DNA of 64,000 bases, taken from contig NZ_BCWU01000001.1 of assembly GCF_001592365.1 (NCBI RefSeq), forward strand, positions 434,001-498,000, read 5' to 3'. Source of the DNA: Gordonia hydrophobica NBRC 16057 (GTDB lineage: Bacteria; Actinomycetota; Actinomycetes; Mycobacteriales; Mycobacteriaceae). Under the pieces are notes generated by a model. It saw only the letters and a program-made list of their open reading frames with translations. It searched no databases and was not told the DNA's origin. Position 1 is the stretch's first letter; the number at the start of each line of letters is the position of its first letter. The position numbers were made by a program, and so were the translations under genes. Positions 53,555-62,248 of this stretch are shown here, one piece after another.

Positions 53555-54921
53555 GGGCCAACGACTACCGGCTGACCGCCGGATCGCTGCGTGAGCTGTC
53601 GACGGTGGGCGTGGTCTGCGGACTGTCCGCGGGGTACGCGGGCATCATCCTGACCGCGAGCGACTTCCTCGGCCGTGCCGGCGAGCAGTCCGACGGCGGC
53701 ATCGGCGTGCTGTTGGACATCGTGTCGTCGGTCTTCATCATGATCGCCCTGTTCGTGGCCGCACTGGTCATCAGCAACGGCGTCGACACGGTGATCGCCG
53801 GCCGCCAGCGTCAGTTGGAACTGCTGCGGCTGATCGGGGCGAGCGCCAAGCAGCTGCGGTCCAGCCTGACGCAAGGCGTCGCCAAGGTCGCGGCGCTCGG
53901 TGCACTGGTGGGTCTGGTCGGCGGCGTCGCCGTCGCCGACCTCGCACGGCTGGTGATGGTGCGACGCGGACTGCTGCCGGACATCCGGTACAGCTACCTT
54001 CCGCCGACCACCTTGTTCGCTGCCGGAACGGTCATCGGCGTGGCAGTCGTGGCGACGGTGATCGGCTCGCGGCGCACGCTGGCGGGCACCGCGGTGGGGC
54101 GTTCCACCAACGGGTACCGGTGGCTGAGGAACCTCGTCGCGGTCGGACTCGTCGGCTTCGGCGCAGTACTCCTGGCCGGCGCGGTCTACCTCGGCGAGCA
54201 CGGCAAGACGGACGGCTTCTTCGTCGCCTTCTTCGGCACCGCGATCACGTCGGTGGGTCTGCTGCTCGGCGCGCAGACCGTGGTTCCGGCTCTGGTCGCC
54301 GGCCTGGGACGATTGCTCGGCAGCAGCCCGGCAGCCATCCTGGCCCGCAAGAACGCGGTGGCCGACAAGGCGCGCACCACTCGGTCGACCATCGGGCTGT
54401 TCATCGGCGTCACTCTCATCGTCACCGTCATCGCAGGCATGACCTCGCTGCGGGAGTCGATCGAGCGCTGGGACATGACCGCAGAAGAACTCGATCGGAA
54501 CCGGGAGACCATGACGATGATGACCTGGGTGCTGGTGGGGCTGATCGTGATCTCGGTGATCATCGCCGCCGTCGGCTTCGTCTCGACGATGTCACTGACG
54601 GTGATCGGGCGGACGCGAGAGATCGGGATGCTGCGGGCGATGGGCTTCACGGCCAAGCAGGTTCGACAGACCATCACGCTCGAGTCGATCGCGTTGTCGG
54701 GCACGGCGATGCTCGCAGGCCTGGCGCTCGGCATGGTGTTCGGCGCCGTCGGCAGTCAGTCCCTGATCGGCGCGCTGACCCCGGGGTTCCCGATCGGTCT
54801 GCCGCTCGGTGCGCTCGCCGCGATCGTCGCAGGCACCGTCGCACTGGTCGCCGTCGCGTCGTTGCCGCCGAGCCGTCGCGCAGTGTCGGTGGCGCCGGTC
54901 GACGCACTCGCCGTCGTCTGA
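53551..54921 (+). CDS. FtsX-family ABC permease
   Basis: 456 aa with eight predicted membrane helices in two FtsX repeats. The repeats contain RQRQLELLRLIGASAKQLR and GRTREIGMLRAMGFTAKQVR, the coupling segments of this family. The first external region is short, unlike the long BceB loop. ATG 53551 overlaps the ATPase stop. A terminator hairpin follows at 54931. Confidence 0.92.
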   Translation: MRANDYRLTAGSLRELSTVGVVCGLSAGYAGIILTASDFLGRAGEQSDGGIGVLLDIVSSVFIMIALFVAALVISNGVDTVIAGRQRQLELLRLIGASAKQLRSSLTQGVAKVAALGALVGLVGGVAVADLARLVMVRRGLLPDIRYSYLPPTTLFAAGTVIGVAVVATVIGSRRTLAGTAVGRSTNGYRWLRNLVAVGLVGFGAVLLAGAVYLGEHGKTDGFFVAFFGTAITSVGLLLGAQTVVPALVAGLGRLLGSSPAAILARKNAVADKARTTRSTIGLFIGVTLIVTVIAGMTSLRESIERWDMTAEELDRNRETMTMMTWVLVGLIVISVIIAAVGFVSTMSLTVIGRTREIGMLRAMGFTAKQVRQTITLESIALSGTAMLAGLALGMVFGAVGSQSLIGALTPGFPIGLPLGALAAIVAGTVALVAVASLPPSRRAVSVAPVDALAVV

Positions 54922-54930
54922 CACGCGAAA

Positions 54931-54970
54931 ACGCGCACTGTCCCCGGGATCTCCCGAGGACAGTGCGCGT
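54931..54970. terminator. Bidirectional hairpin terminator
   Basis: Perfect 13-bp stem (ACGCGCACTGTCC) with a 14-nt loop, between the convergent FtsX-type permease and the MFS exporter. It has AAAA on one side. Confidence 0.8.
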
Positions 54971-54980
54971 CTCTTGTGGG

Positions 54981-56639
54981 TCAGCGGGTGCGGGTACCGC
55001 CTGCACCCACCGGTTCACGACGGTCCGGGGTCGAGGTCGCCGGCTCGTCGAGTGCGACCTCCGCGGTCGGCAGCGCGACTGCCTCGGCGGCCGCGACGGG
55101 CGGTGTGTCGACGGTCGTCGCGAGCGGCTTCTCCTTGACGAACAGCAGCACGACGAGGGCGATCGCGGCGAGGGGAACGAAGAACAGGAAGATCGGCAGC
55201 AGTGCTTCGTTGTACGACTCGATGACCGGGATCCGGATGGCGTCGGGCAGTGCGTTCACTGCGGCCGGGGTGAGCCCGTTACGACCGCTGGCATCACCCG
55301 CACCGGAGCCGCCCAAGCGTTCGGTCAGCAGCGTCGCCAGACGCGAGGCGAAGATCGATCCGACGATCGCGGAGCCCAGCGTCGCGCCGACCTGGCGGAA
55401 GTAGTTGTTCGCGGCGGTCGCGGTGCCGACCATGCTGGTCGGGAACGAGTTCTGCACGATCAGCGTGAGGATCTGCATCGACAGACCGATGCCGACGCCG
55501 AACACCGCGAGGTACACGCACATGAGCCAGGTGGGCGTGGTGATGTGCATCGTCGCGATGAAGACCAGACCCAGACCCATGACGAACGATCCGACGATCG
55601 GGAAGATCTTGTACCGGCCGGTCCGCGACACGGCTTGGCCGGACACGATCGAGGTGATGAGCAGACCACCCATCATCGGGATCATCAGCAGGCCTGCGAC
55701 CGTCGCGCTGACGCCGGTGACCATCTGGATGTAGGTCGGCATGTAGCCGAGGGCGCCGAACATCGCGACACCGATCATCAGGTTGGCGACGGTGGTGAGG
55801 TTGAAGTTGCGGTCGGCGAACAAGCCCATCGGCATGATCGGGTTCTCGGCGCGCTTCTCGACGGCGACGAATGCGATGGCCAGCACGACGGCGGCGACGC
55901 CGAGTGTGATGATCTGCGAGCTGAGCCACGGGTAGGTGTGTCCGCCCCAGGTGCAGACCAGGACCAGTGCGGTGGTCGCGCCGGCGATCAGCGCCATGCC
56001 GAGGTAGTCCATCCGCGGCTTGATCGTCTGCTCCACCTTCGGGAGCTTGAGGAAGGCGATGGTCGCAGCGATGGCGAGCGCACCCAGCGGCAGATTGCCC
56101 CAGAACGCCCAGCGCCAGCCGGGACCTTCGGTGAGCCAGCCGCCGAGCAGCGGTCCGGCGACTGACGAGACGGCGAAGACTGCGCCCATGAAGCCCATGT
56201 AGCGACCGCGTTCGCGGGCGGGGACCACATCGGCGATGGCCGCCTGCGAGAGGATCATCAGTCCGCCGCCGCCCAGGCCCTGGAGCACCCGGCCGAAGAT
56301 CAGCCAGGAGATGTTGCCTGCGAGGGCGCCGACCACGGAGCCTGCGAGGAAGATGGCGATCGCCGACAGCAGGACGGGCTTGCGTCCCAGCAGGTCGCTG
56401 ATCTTGCCGTAGACGGGCATCACGATGGTGCTCGCCAAGATGTAGGCGGTGATGACCCAGGTCATCTGGTCGACGCCGTGGAGTTCACCGACGATGGTCG
56501 GCAGCGCGGTGGACAGGACGGTCTGATTCAGCGACGCGAGCAGCATCGTGATCATCAGACCGATGAACAGCAGGGTCACTGATCGGCGATCGGTGCCTTG
56601 CGCGGTATCGCCGGAGGGCTCGGCGGTGGTTGTGGTCAT
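54981..56639 (-). CDS. DHA2-family multidrug exporter (EmrB type MFS)
   Basis: 552 aa with 14 predicted membrane helices. Marks are LNQTVLSTALPTIVGEL (D1-like region), PVYGKISDLLGRKPVLL (motif A), GRYMGFMGAVFAVSSVAGPLLGGWL (motif C) and GWRWAFWGNLPLG. The C-terminal tail is polar. ATG 56639 overlaps the tetR stop (ATGA), so repressor and pump are translationally coupled. The family expels toxic hydrophobic compounds; the substrate is unknown. Confidence 0.93.
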   Translation of the reverse strand: MTTTTAEPSGDTAQGTDRRSVTLLFIGLMITMLLASLNQTVLSTALPTIVGELHGVDQMTWVITAYILASTIVMPVYGKISDLLGRKPVLLSAIAIFLAGSVVGALAGNISWLIFGRVLQGLGGGGLMILSQAAIADVVPARERGRYMGFMGAVFAVSSVAGPLLGGWLTEGPGWRWAFWGNLPLGALAIAATIAFLKLPKVEQTIKPRMDYLGMALIAGATTALVLVCTWGGHTYPWLSSQIITLGVAAVVLAIAFVAVEKRAENPIMPMGLFADRNFNLTTVANLMIGVAMFGALGYMPTYIQMVTGVSATVAGLLMIPMMGGLLITSIVSGQAVSRTGRYKIFPIVGSFVMGLGLVFIATMHITTPTWLMCVYLAVFGVGIGLSMQILTLIVQNSFPTSMVGTATAANNYFRQVGATLGSAIVGSIFASRLATLLTERLGGSGAGDASGRNGLTPAAVNALPDAIRIPVIESYNEALLPIFLFFVPLAAIALVVLLFVKEKPLATTVDTPPVAAAEAVALPTAEVALDEPATSTPDRREPVGAGGTRTR

Positions 56640-57244
56640 GCGAGTTCCTTGATGGTTCGGCGGAAGACCTCGAGGGCCTTGGCCAGGGCTGGTGAAGCGG
56701 GGTTGTCGAAGACGTCGGGGTCCGACTTGTAGGCGAAGTGCAGGACCGCACCCGCCATCTGAATCTGTGCGCGAGCGGTGTCCAGATCGTCGGGCGGTGC
56801 GTCGGCGAGCTGCTCGGTGAGCGCGTGATCGAGACTCTCTTGGGCGGCCAGCCCGTGCTGGCGCATCCGGTCAGTGAGCTGCGGATACTCCTCGACGAGC
56901 CGTGCATGGTCGACGTGCCGCGCTCCGGCCTGCCGGATGCTTGCGGCGACGGCGAGCAGGAGGGCGATCGCGCGATCGAGACGCTCCGGACCCGTCGGGG
57001 TCTGGAGGAATTCGTCGAGCGGCCCGGCGGGCACCGTCGGTGCGCCCGCGCCGAGCACGGCGTCTTCTTTGCATGCGTAGTAGTTGAAGAAGGTGCGTCG
57101 GGAGACGCCTGCGCGATCGGCGATCTCGGCGATCGTCGTCTCGGTCAATCCCTGTTCGCGGACGAGGTCGACGGCTGCGGCGCGCAGCGTCCGCAGCGTC
57201 TGGAGTCGCTGGCGTTCTCGAAGACCCAATTCCTTTGTTTGCAC
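56636..57244 (-). CDS. TetR-family repressor of the exporter operon
   Basis: 202 aa from GTG 57244. The HTH is TTIAEIADRAGVSRRTFFNYYACKEDAVLG at about 35-64; the rest is the helical ligand and dimer domain. The GTG lies 6 nt after AATACT and inside the first of three palindromic operators. A longer frame upstream exists but would begin beyond the operators and lacks family sequence. It probably represses itself and the pump, and perhaps the divergent monooxygenase. Confidence 0.9.
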   Translation of the reverse strand: MQTKELGLRERQRLQTLRTLRAAAVDLVREQGLTETTIAEIADRAGVSRRTFFNYYACKEDAVLGAGAPTVPAGPLDEFLQTPTGPERLDRAIALLLAVAASIRQAGARHVDHARLVEEYPQLTDRMRQHGLAAQESLDHALTEQLADAPPDDLDTARAQIQMAGAVLHFAYKSDPDVFDNPASPALAKALEVFRRTIKELA

Positions 57245-57284
57245 TAGTGCAGTATTGCACGAGTGCAAGGTTGCATGCACGCAA
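57239..57284. promoter_or_regulatory. Three phased palindromic TetR operators
   Basis: TTGCACTAGTGCAG (57239-57252), TTGCACGAGTGCAA (57255-57268) and TTGCATGCACGCAA (57271-57284) are 14-bp palindromes that repeat exactly every 16 bp. The first overlaps the tetR GTG; the second and third cover its -10 and upstream promoter region. They also lie 58 bases before the divergent monooxygenase start. Confidence 0.85.
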
Positions 57285-57341
57285 GTGTGTCGCACCAGAC
57301 ACTGCAGGAACAACGGCGAGCGCTGGTTGGTTGGTCGAGGC

Positions 57342-58481
57342 ATGGACACGTTTGGGATGGCGCGAGACGACGAGACCTCGGTGATCGAGCGGCGAGTCGT
57401 CGTCATCGGCGCCGGTCAGGCAGGATTGTCGACCGCGTACTACCTGCAACACGAGGGGTTGGTTGCGGGGGAGGACTTCGAGGTGCTCGACGCCAATCCC
57501 ACCCCGGGCGGCGCGTGGAGTCATCGGTGGGACGCGCTGACCTTCGACTGGGTGAACGGCGTCTACAACCTTCCGGGGTCACGCCTCGTCGATGCCGATC
57601 CGGCCGAACCTGCTCGCGACGTGGTCAAGCGCTACTACGGGGAGTACGAACGCGACCGCGACCTGCGGGTGAGTCGGCCGTGGCGCGTGATGTCCGTCGA
57701 GCGTGACGGCGACGACCGCTTCGTCGTGCGCGCCCAGCACCCGAGCGGCGCGGTCCGCACCTACCTCGCCGGTGCCGTCGTCAGCGGGACCGGCACCTGG
57801 GATCGTCCCTACGTGCCCTGGTATCCGGGGCACTTCGACGGCAGGCAGTTGCACACCCGCGACTTCCCCGAGCCGGGCGACTTCGCGGGTCAGCGCGTCC
57901 TGGTGGTCGGCGGCGGCATCTCGGCCGTCGAGTTCGTCGTCTTGCTCGACGCCGCCGGCGCCACGCCGATCTGGTCCACCAGGACGCCGCCGCGGTGGCG
58001 AGACGTCCCGTTCGACACCGAGTGGGGGCTGGCCGTGGAGAACAGCGTCGCTCAGCGCACGCGCGCCGGTCTGCGACCGCTGAGTGTTGTCGCCGCGACC
58101 GGGCTGCCGCGGTCGCCGAAACTCCTGCCCGCGATCGCCAGCGGCCTGCTGACCTCACGCGGACCGATCGCCCGACTTGTCGGCGACGGCGTCGAATTCG
58201 CTGACGGCAGTACCGAATCCGTGGACGTGATCATCTGGGCGACGGGGTTCCGGGCGTCGATCGGGCACCTGACCGGACTCGGCGTGCGGGAGCCGACCGG
58301 CGGCGTCTTGATGGCCGACGACGACGTGAGCGTGGTTCGCGTGCCCGGCCTGTTCCTGGTCGGTTACGGGCGCAGCGCGTCGACGCTCGGCGCCACGCGG
58401 GCGGGACGTCGTGCGGCGCGGGCGGCCGCCGCTGCGACGATGGACCTGCGTTCGGCGGCCGACCGACTGCCCATGGGGTGA
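57342..58481 (+). CDS. FAD-dependent monooxygenase / NAD(P)-binding oxidoreductase (CzcO-like)
   Basis: 379 aa. FAD loop VVVIGAGQAGLSTAYYL near the N-terminus, then PGGAWSHRWDALTF, the NAD(P) loop VLVVGGGISAVEFVVLL in the middle and the IIWATGFRA motif near the C-terminus. It resembles flavin-containing or Baeyer-Villiger-type monooxygenases. It is divergent from the TetR/pump operon and shares its operator region, so it may modify the pump's inducer. ATG 57357 is an alternative start. Confidence 0.87.
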   Translation: MDTFGMARDDETSVIERRVVVIGAGQAGLSTAYYLQHEGLVAGEDFEVLDANPTPGGAWSHRWDALTFDWVNGVYNLPGSRLVDADPAEPARDVVKRYYGEYERDRDLRVSRPWRVMSVERDGDDRFVVRAQHPSGAVRTYLAGAVVSGTGTWDRPYVPWYPGHFDGRQLHTRDFPEPGDFAGQRVLVVGGGISAVEFVVLLDAAGATPIWSTRTPPRWRDVPFDTEWGLAVENSVAQRTRAGLRPLSVVAATGLPRSPKLLPAIASGLLTSRGPIARLVGDGVEFADGSTESVDVIIWATGFRASIGHLTGLGVREPTGGVLMADDDVSVVRVPGLFLVGYGRSASTLGATRAGRRAARAAAAATMDLRSAADRLPMG

Positions 58482-58555
58482 GACCTCGTCGGGTGCCACG
58501 CACGGTGCCGACCAGGTAGGGCTGTAGCGCATTTCTCCACGATCAACTATCTACA

Positions 58556-58616
58556 TCGATATGTATCGACGAGATATTGGTGTAGAACTATTGAGTGTGT
58601 CGAGCACCACACTCAA
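58556..58616 (+). promoter_or_regulatory. Palindromic control region of the feruloyl-CoA synthase-like gene
   Basis: TCGATA-TG-TATCGA at 58556-58569 is a perfect palindrome. A second inverted repeat, TTGAGTGTG (58591-58599) and CACACTCAA (58608-58616), lies just before the ribosome site. The stretch is A/T-rich compared with its surroundings. These are likely regulator sites; the regulator is not in the window. Confidence 0.5.
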
Positions 58617-58628
58617 TCGGGAGAAACC

Positions 58629-60428
58629 ATGACAGTCACTTTCGCGGCCCCGCGGATCGAGAAGACCGTGAGTCCCGACGGCTCCATCGTCGTGCGCTCC
58701 GTCGAACCGTTGGAGGAGTGTTCCCGCACGGTGTACGACGACTTCTGTGCCGGCGCCGCGGCGCACGCCGACCGCGTGCTGGTCGCCGAGAAGTCGGCCG
58801 ACGGCGACTGGAACCGCGTCACGTGGGGCGCGATGCTGGTGCGCGTGGAGGCGTTGGCACGAGGTCTGGTCCGCGCGAGGGCTGCTGACGGTCGCGCAGC
58901 CGATGCGCCGATCATGGTCCTGTCGCACAACAGCATCGCGCACATGACCGTCACCCTGGCGGCGTACGCCGTGGGGATGCCGGTGGTGCCGGTCAGCGTG
59001 GCGTACTCACTCCAGAGCGATGATCACGCGAAGTTGACATCGCTGGTCGCGCAGGCGGACCCCGGTGTGGTCTTCGCGGAGTCAGAGGATTATCGAGCAG
59101 CTCTCGAGGCGGTGGCCGCAGGCCGCACCGTGCTGTCGGCGACGCCCATCGCCCTCGACGGCGCGACGACGATCGAGTCCTTCAGCGTTGCGGACGGTCC
59201 GCTGCCGCCCCGTCCGACCCTGGATTCGGTCGGCAAGATCATGTTCACCTCCGGCTCCACAGGGAATCCCAAAGGCGTCCTCAACACCCACCGCATGATG
59301 GCGGTGAACCAGCAGCAGATGCGGCAGGTGTGGCCGTTCCTGAATGAGGAGCCGCCGATTCTGCTCGACTGGCTGCCGTGGAGTCACACCTTCGGCGGCA
59401 ACCACAACATGAACATGGTGCTGACCAACGGTGGGAGCCTCTGGATCGACGACGGACGTCCCGCGCCGACGATGATCGGCCGAACCGTCACGAACCTGCG
59501 CGACGTCTCGCCGACCGTCTACTTCAACGTGCCTGCCGGGTATGCGGCGCTGGTGCCGATCCTGGAGCGCGACCCCGACGCGGCCAAGGGGTTCTTCGCC
59601 GACCTGCGGCTGGCGTTCTATGCGGCAGCGGCGCTGCCGCAAGGGATCTGGGATGCGCTGGCGGCGTTGGCCGACCAGTACGGCGGCCGGGCGCAGATGA
59701 CGACGTCGTGGGGGATGACGGAGACCGCCCCGGCGGCGACCACCACCCACTTTCCGACGTCGAGCGCCAGCAGCATAGGCGTACCGCTGCCCGGGGTCGA
59801 CGCGAAGCTGGCGCCCGTCGGCGAGAAGCTCGAACTACGGGTCCGCGGCCCGAACATCACGCCGGGGTTCTACGGCCGTCCGGAACTGCTCGCCGAGAAA
59901 CTGGACGAGGACGGATTTTTGCGCACCGGCGATGCCTGCCGGTTGATCGACGACGACGATCCGCGGCGCGGGCTCTGCTTCGACGGTCGCATCGCCGAGG
60001 ACTTCAAGCTGGCGACCGGCACCTTCGTCAGTGTCGGGACACTGCGCCCGCAACTCCTGTCCGCGTGCGGCGGGATGGTGAGTGACGCGGTGATCTGTGG
60101 ACACGATTCCGACGCCGTCACGGCGTTGATCTGGCTCCACCCCGACCACGCGGCACGACAGCACGACGGCGTCCCGGACGACGACCTGCGTGCCGACCTG
60201 GTGCAGGCGCTCGGCTCCCTCGCCGTCGGCGCGGGGTCGTCGCAACGGGTGGAACGACTGCTGATCCTCACCGAGCCGGCCCAGCTCGACGCGGGCGAGC
60301 TGACCGACAAGGGTTACGTCAATCAGGCCCGGGTCCGGGCGCGGCGGACCGACCTCGTCGCCGAGATCGGCGCCGCAGAACCCGGCCCTCGCGTCGTGTG
60401 TCGGTTGTCGGCGTACGCTGGCGCCTGA
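58629..60428 (+). CDS. Feruloyl-CoA synthase-like AMP-forming ligase
   Basis: 599 aa. Phosphate loop IMFTSGSTGNPKGVLNTHRMM, then the LLDWLPWSHTFGGNHNMNMVL segment, A5 TTSWGMTETAPAAT and hinge GLCFDGRIAEDFKLATGTFVSVG. The long form, DWLPWSHTFGGN and EDFKLATGTFV are typical of feruloyl-CoA synthase, which activates hydroxycinnamic acids. The aromatic specificity is inferred, not shown. ATG 58629 has a CGGGAG site. No hydratase or aldolase gene of the ferulate pathway adjoins it. Confidence 0.83.
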   Translation: MTVTFAAPRIEKTVSPDGSIVVRSVEPLEECSRTVYDDFCAGAAAHADRVLVAEKSADGDWNRVTWGAMLVRVEALARGLVRARAADGRAADAPIMVLSHNSIAHMTVTLAAYAVGMPVVPVSVAYSLQSDDHAKLTSLVAQADPGVVFAESEDYRAALEAVAAGRTVLSATPIALDGATTIESFSVADGPLPPRPTLDSVGKIMFTSGSTGNPKGVLNTHRMMAVNQQQMRQVWPFLNEEPPILLDWLPWSHTFGGNHNMNMVLTNGGSLWIDDGRPAPTMIGRTVTNLRDVSPTVYFNVPAGYAALVPILERDPDAAKGFFADLRLAFYAAAALPQGIWDALAALADQYGGRAQMTTSWGMTETAPAATTTHFPTSSASSIGVPLPGVDAKLAPVGEKLELRVRGPNITPGFYGRPELLAEKLDEDGFLRTGDACRLIDDDDPRRGLCFDGRIAEDFKLATGTFVSVGTLRPQLLSACGGMVSDAVICGHDSDAVTALIWLHPDHAARQHDGVPDDDLRADLVQALGSLAVGAGSSQRVERLLILTEPAQLDAGELTDKGYVNQARVRARRTDLVAEIGAAEPGPRVVCRLSAYAGA

Positions 60429-60475
60429 ACTCCGGGTGGTGGGTGCGCGTCAGAGCGGTCTGGTCACTCGCGGCG

Positions 60476-60642
60476 GTCTCGATACACCGCCGACTCGCTC
60501 CGCTCGCCGGCGGCACTCGACCAACGTATGGGGGCGAGCGCCGCCGTTCGTGGGCGGGTGCTTGACGAGCGTGTGTGGTGAGCGCCGCCGTTCGTGGGCG
60601 GGTGCTTGACCAACGTGTGAGGTGGCGGTCGACCAACGTGTG
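60476..60642 (+). repeat. Dispersed repeat copy E with 44-bp tandem duplication
   Basis: GGTCTCGATACACCGCCGAC, CGCTCCGCTCGCCGGCGGC and ACTCGACCAACGTATGGGG open the element. Two 44-bp units follow at 60536-60579 and 60580-60623, each containing GAGCGCCGCCGTTCGTGGGC and ending in TTGACNANCGTGTG. A third partial TCGACCAACGTGTGGGG follows. The 220-base gap between the ligase and FBP genes holds nothing else. Confidence 0.85.
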
Positions 60643-60648
60643 GGGCAC

Positions 60649-61143
60649 CTAGTCTTCGGTGGAGAGGACCTCGGCGACGAAGGTATTGACGCGCTGACTC
60701 AGGCCGGCGATCTGCTCCTGGCGAATCGCGGCGAGATCGGTGCCCTTGTGGAAGGCCGGCGGTCGTTTCCGGACGTTCGCTGAGCAGTTCAAGTCTGCGC
60801 AGATCAGGACGCCAAGCGTGTCACCACGACGACCGTTCGAGCCACCGCGGCGCACCGTGTACAGCACGGCCTCCTCGGTGAGTTCGACGTCGCGGCACCA
60901 GGCGCACATCGCCCGGCGAGACGGCTTGGCCTCCGCGCGATTGAGGATGAGGGACACCAACTCGCCGTCGTGCTCCACCACGAGGTAGGCGCGGCGAGGC
61001 ATCTTGCGGTCGCGCCACGCGTAGAACTCGCGACGGTCGAAGTCGACGTCGTCGAAGTCGAGGGGGAACGTGACCTTCTTGATCTCGCTGCGCGTGGCGC
61101 CGCGGAAGGCATTGAGGATCTGCTGTTGGGTGTGGGAGTTCAT
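60649..61143 (-). CDS. FBP-domain treble-clef zinc-finger protein
   Basis: 164 aa. The C-terminal zinc finger has CAWC, then DLNC about 40 residues later with RRGGSNGRRGDTLGVLICADLNCSANVRKRPP, as in the FBP (fibronectin-binding, EF-G-binding) family. In mycobacteria-like species these proteins associate with elongation factor G, as FusB/FBP relatives do. The ATG at 61143 has no clear ribosome site; an upstream in-frame start (61185) is possible. Stop TAG is next to the repeat element. Confidence 0.8.
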   Translation of the reverse strand: MNSHTQQQILNAFRGATRSEIKKVTFPLDFDDVDFDRREFYAWRDRKMPRRAYLVVEHDGELVSLILNRAEAKPSRRAMCAWCRDVELTEEAVLYTVRRGGSNGRRGDTLGVLICADLNCSANVRKRPPAFHKGTDLAAIRQEQIAGLSQRVNTFVAEVLSTED

Positions 61144-61550
61144 GACAAAGACCAATCTCGAATGGGCGCAGACAGTTCTGCGCAAGAGGGGAGCGGCCGT
61201 ACGCGGTGTGCGCAGCGTGCCGTGAGCGACGACGAGCAGCCGATCCGTGGGGATCGGCTGCGGGGCGCGGTCATCTGCCGACGGCGCGGTGAGCGCCCGG
61301 CGTCTCCTGCATTCGTGAGGTCATGATGACTCCACGGTAGCGCACGTCCGCACCGCGTCGCGAACCGATTTCGCCGCGTGAGCCCGGCGTGTGCTCGGTT
61401 ACGGTTGGCCGCCACCGGGTTTCGGGCTCCGTTGCCCAGCGATCCGCCTCGGCGGGCGGTACTCTTCCCCTACCTGAACGATTCGTCCGCTTCAAGAACG
61501 TTGGAGTTCCGGCCGATCGCTCTCTCCGTCACGAAAGGTCAGATCAGATC
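61144..61550. other. 407-base divergent intergenic region with one hairpin
   Basis: No gene is supported here. It contains a perfect 11-bp hairpin with a GTGG loop at 61236-61261 (GCAGCCGATCC arms). No T-run follows it on either strand. The promoters of the FBP gene (minus) and the HdeD-like gene (plus) must lie here, but I could not place them. Confidence 0.6.
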
Positions 61551-62156
61551 ATGGCTGTGAACAACCCGCTCAGCGGTGCACCGGAAGCGGTGCAGGAGAT
61601 CGCTCATCGCACGTGGCAGAGCTTGCTGGGCATCGGTATCGCGTCGGTGATTCTCGGGATCATCGTTCTGCTGATGCCGGGGGCCGCGCTCTTCACCATC
61701 GCGATCCTGTTCGGCGTCTACCTGCTGCTCTCCGGCATCTTCCAGATCGCGTCGACGTTCGGGGTACAGCACTCGCATGGCTGGTGGCGACTGCTGACGT
61801 TCGTCTCCGGCGCCATCTCGATCATGCTGGCCTTCGTCGCCTTCCGAAACCTCGGGACCGCAGTGATCCTGCTGGCCATCTGGGTGGGCATCGGCTGGAT
61901 CTTCCGCGGCGTCGCAGAACTGTCGGTGTTCATGGACGCCACCAGCGGACTGCCTGGCCGCGGTTGGGGCATCTTCACCGGCATCGTCACGGTCATCGGC
62001 GGCGGAATCCTCATCATCTGGCCCATCTCGTCGATCGCGACGCTGACCGTCGTCTCCGGCATCATGCTGGTGGTCGTGGGCGTGGTCGAGGTCGTCAACG
62101 CGTTCGCGCTGCGCTCGAAACTCAAGTCCGTCGGCGCCGAGCACGCGACGGTCTGA
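61551..62156 (+). CDS. HdeD/DUF308-family membrane protein
   Basis: 201 aa with six membrane helices in the paired pattern of DUF308: IGIASVILGIIVLLMPGAALFTIAILFGVYLLLSGIFQI, then ILLAIWVGIGWIFRGVAEL and WPISSIATLTVVSGIMLVVVGVVEVVNAF. HdeD in enterobacteria is linked to acid resistance; a role in actinobacteria is not established. ATG 61551 has GAAAGG about 12 bases upstream. A convergent terminator follows. Confidence 0.88.
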   Translation: MAVNNPLSGAPEAVQEIAHRTWQSLLGIGIASVILGIIVLLMPGAALFTIAILFGVYLLLSGIFQIASTFGVQHSHGWWRLLTFVSGAISIMLAFVAFRNLGTAVILLAIWVGIGWIFRGVAELSVFMDATSGLPGRGWGIFTGIVTVIGGGILIIWPISSIATLTVVSGIMLVVVGVVEVVNAFALRSKLKSVGAEHATV

Positions 62157-62184
62157 GCCCCGCTCATCTCGACCCGCGCTATCG

Positions 62185-62236
62185 ACCGAACCCGCACGGC
62201 TCGGCTTCTCACGAAGCCGGGCGGTGCGGGTTCGGT
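62185..62236. terminator. Bidirectional hairpin terminator
   Basis: Outer 13-bp perfect stem (ACCGAACCCGCAC) enclosing a second stem CGGCTT/AAGCCG. It lies between the convergent HdeD-like and acyl-CoA synthetase genes. Confidence 0.82.
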
Positions 62237-62248
62237 GCGTTTGACGTC

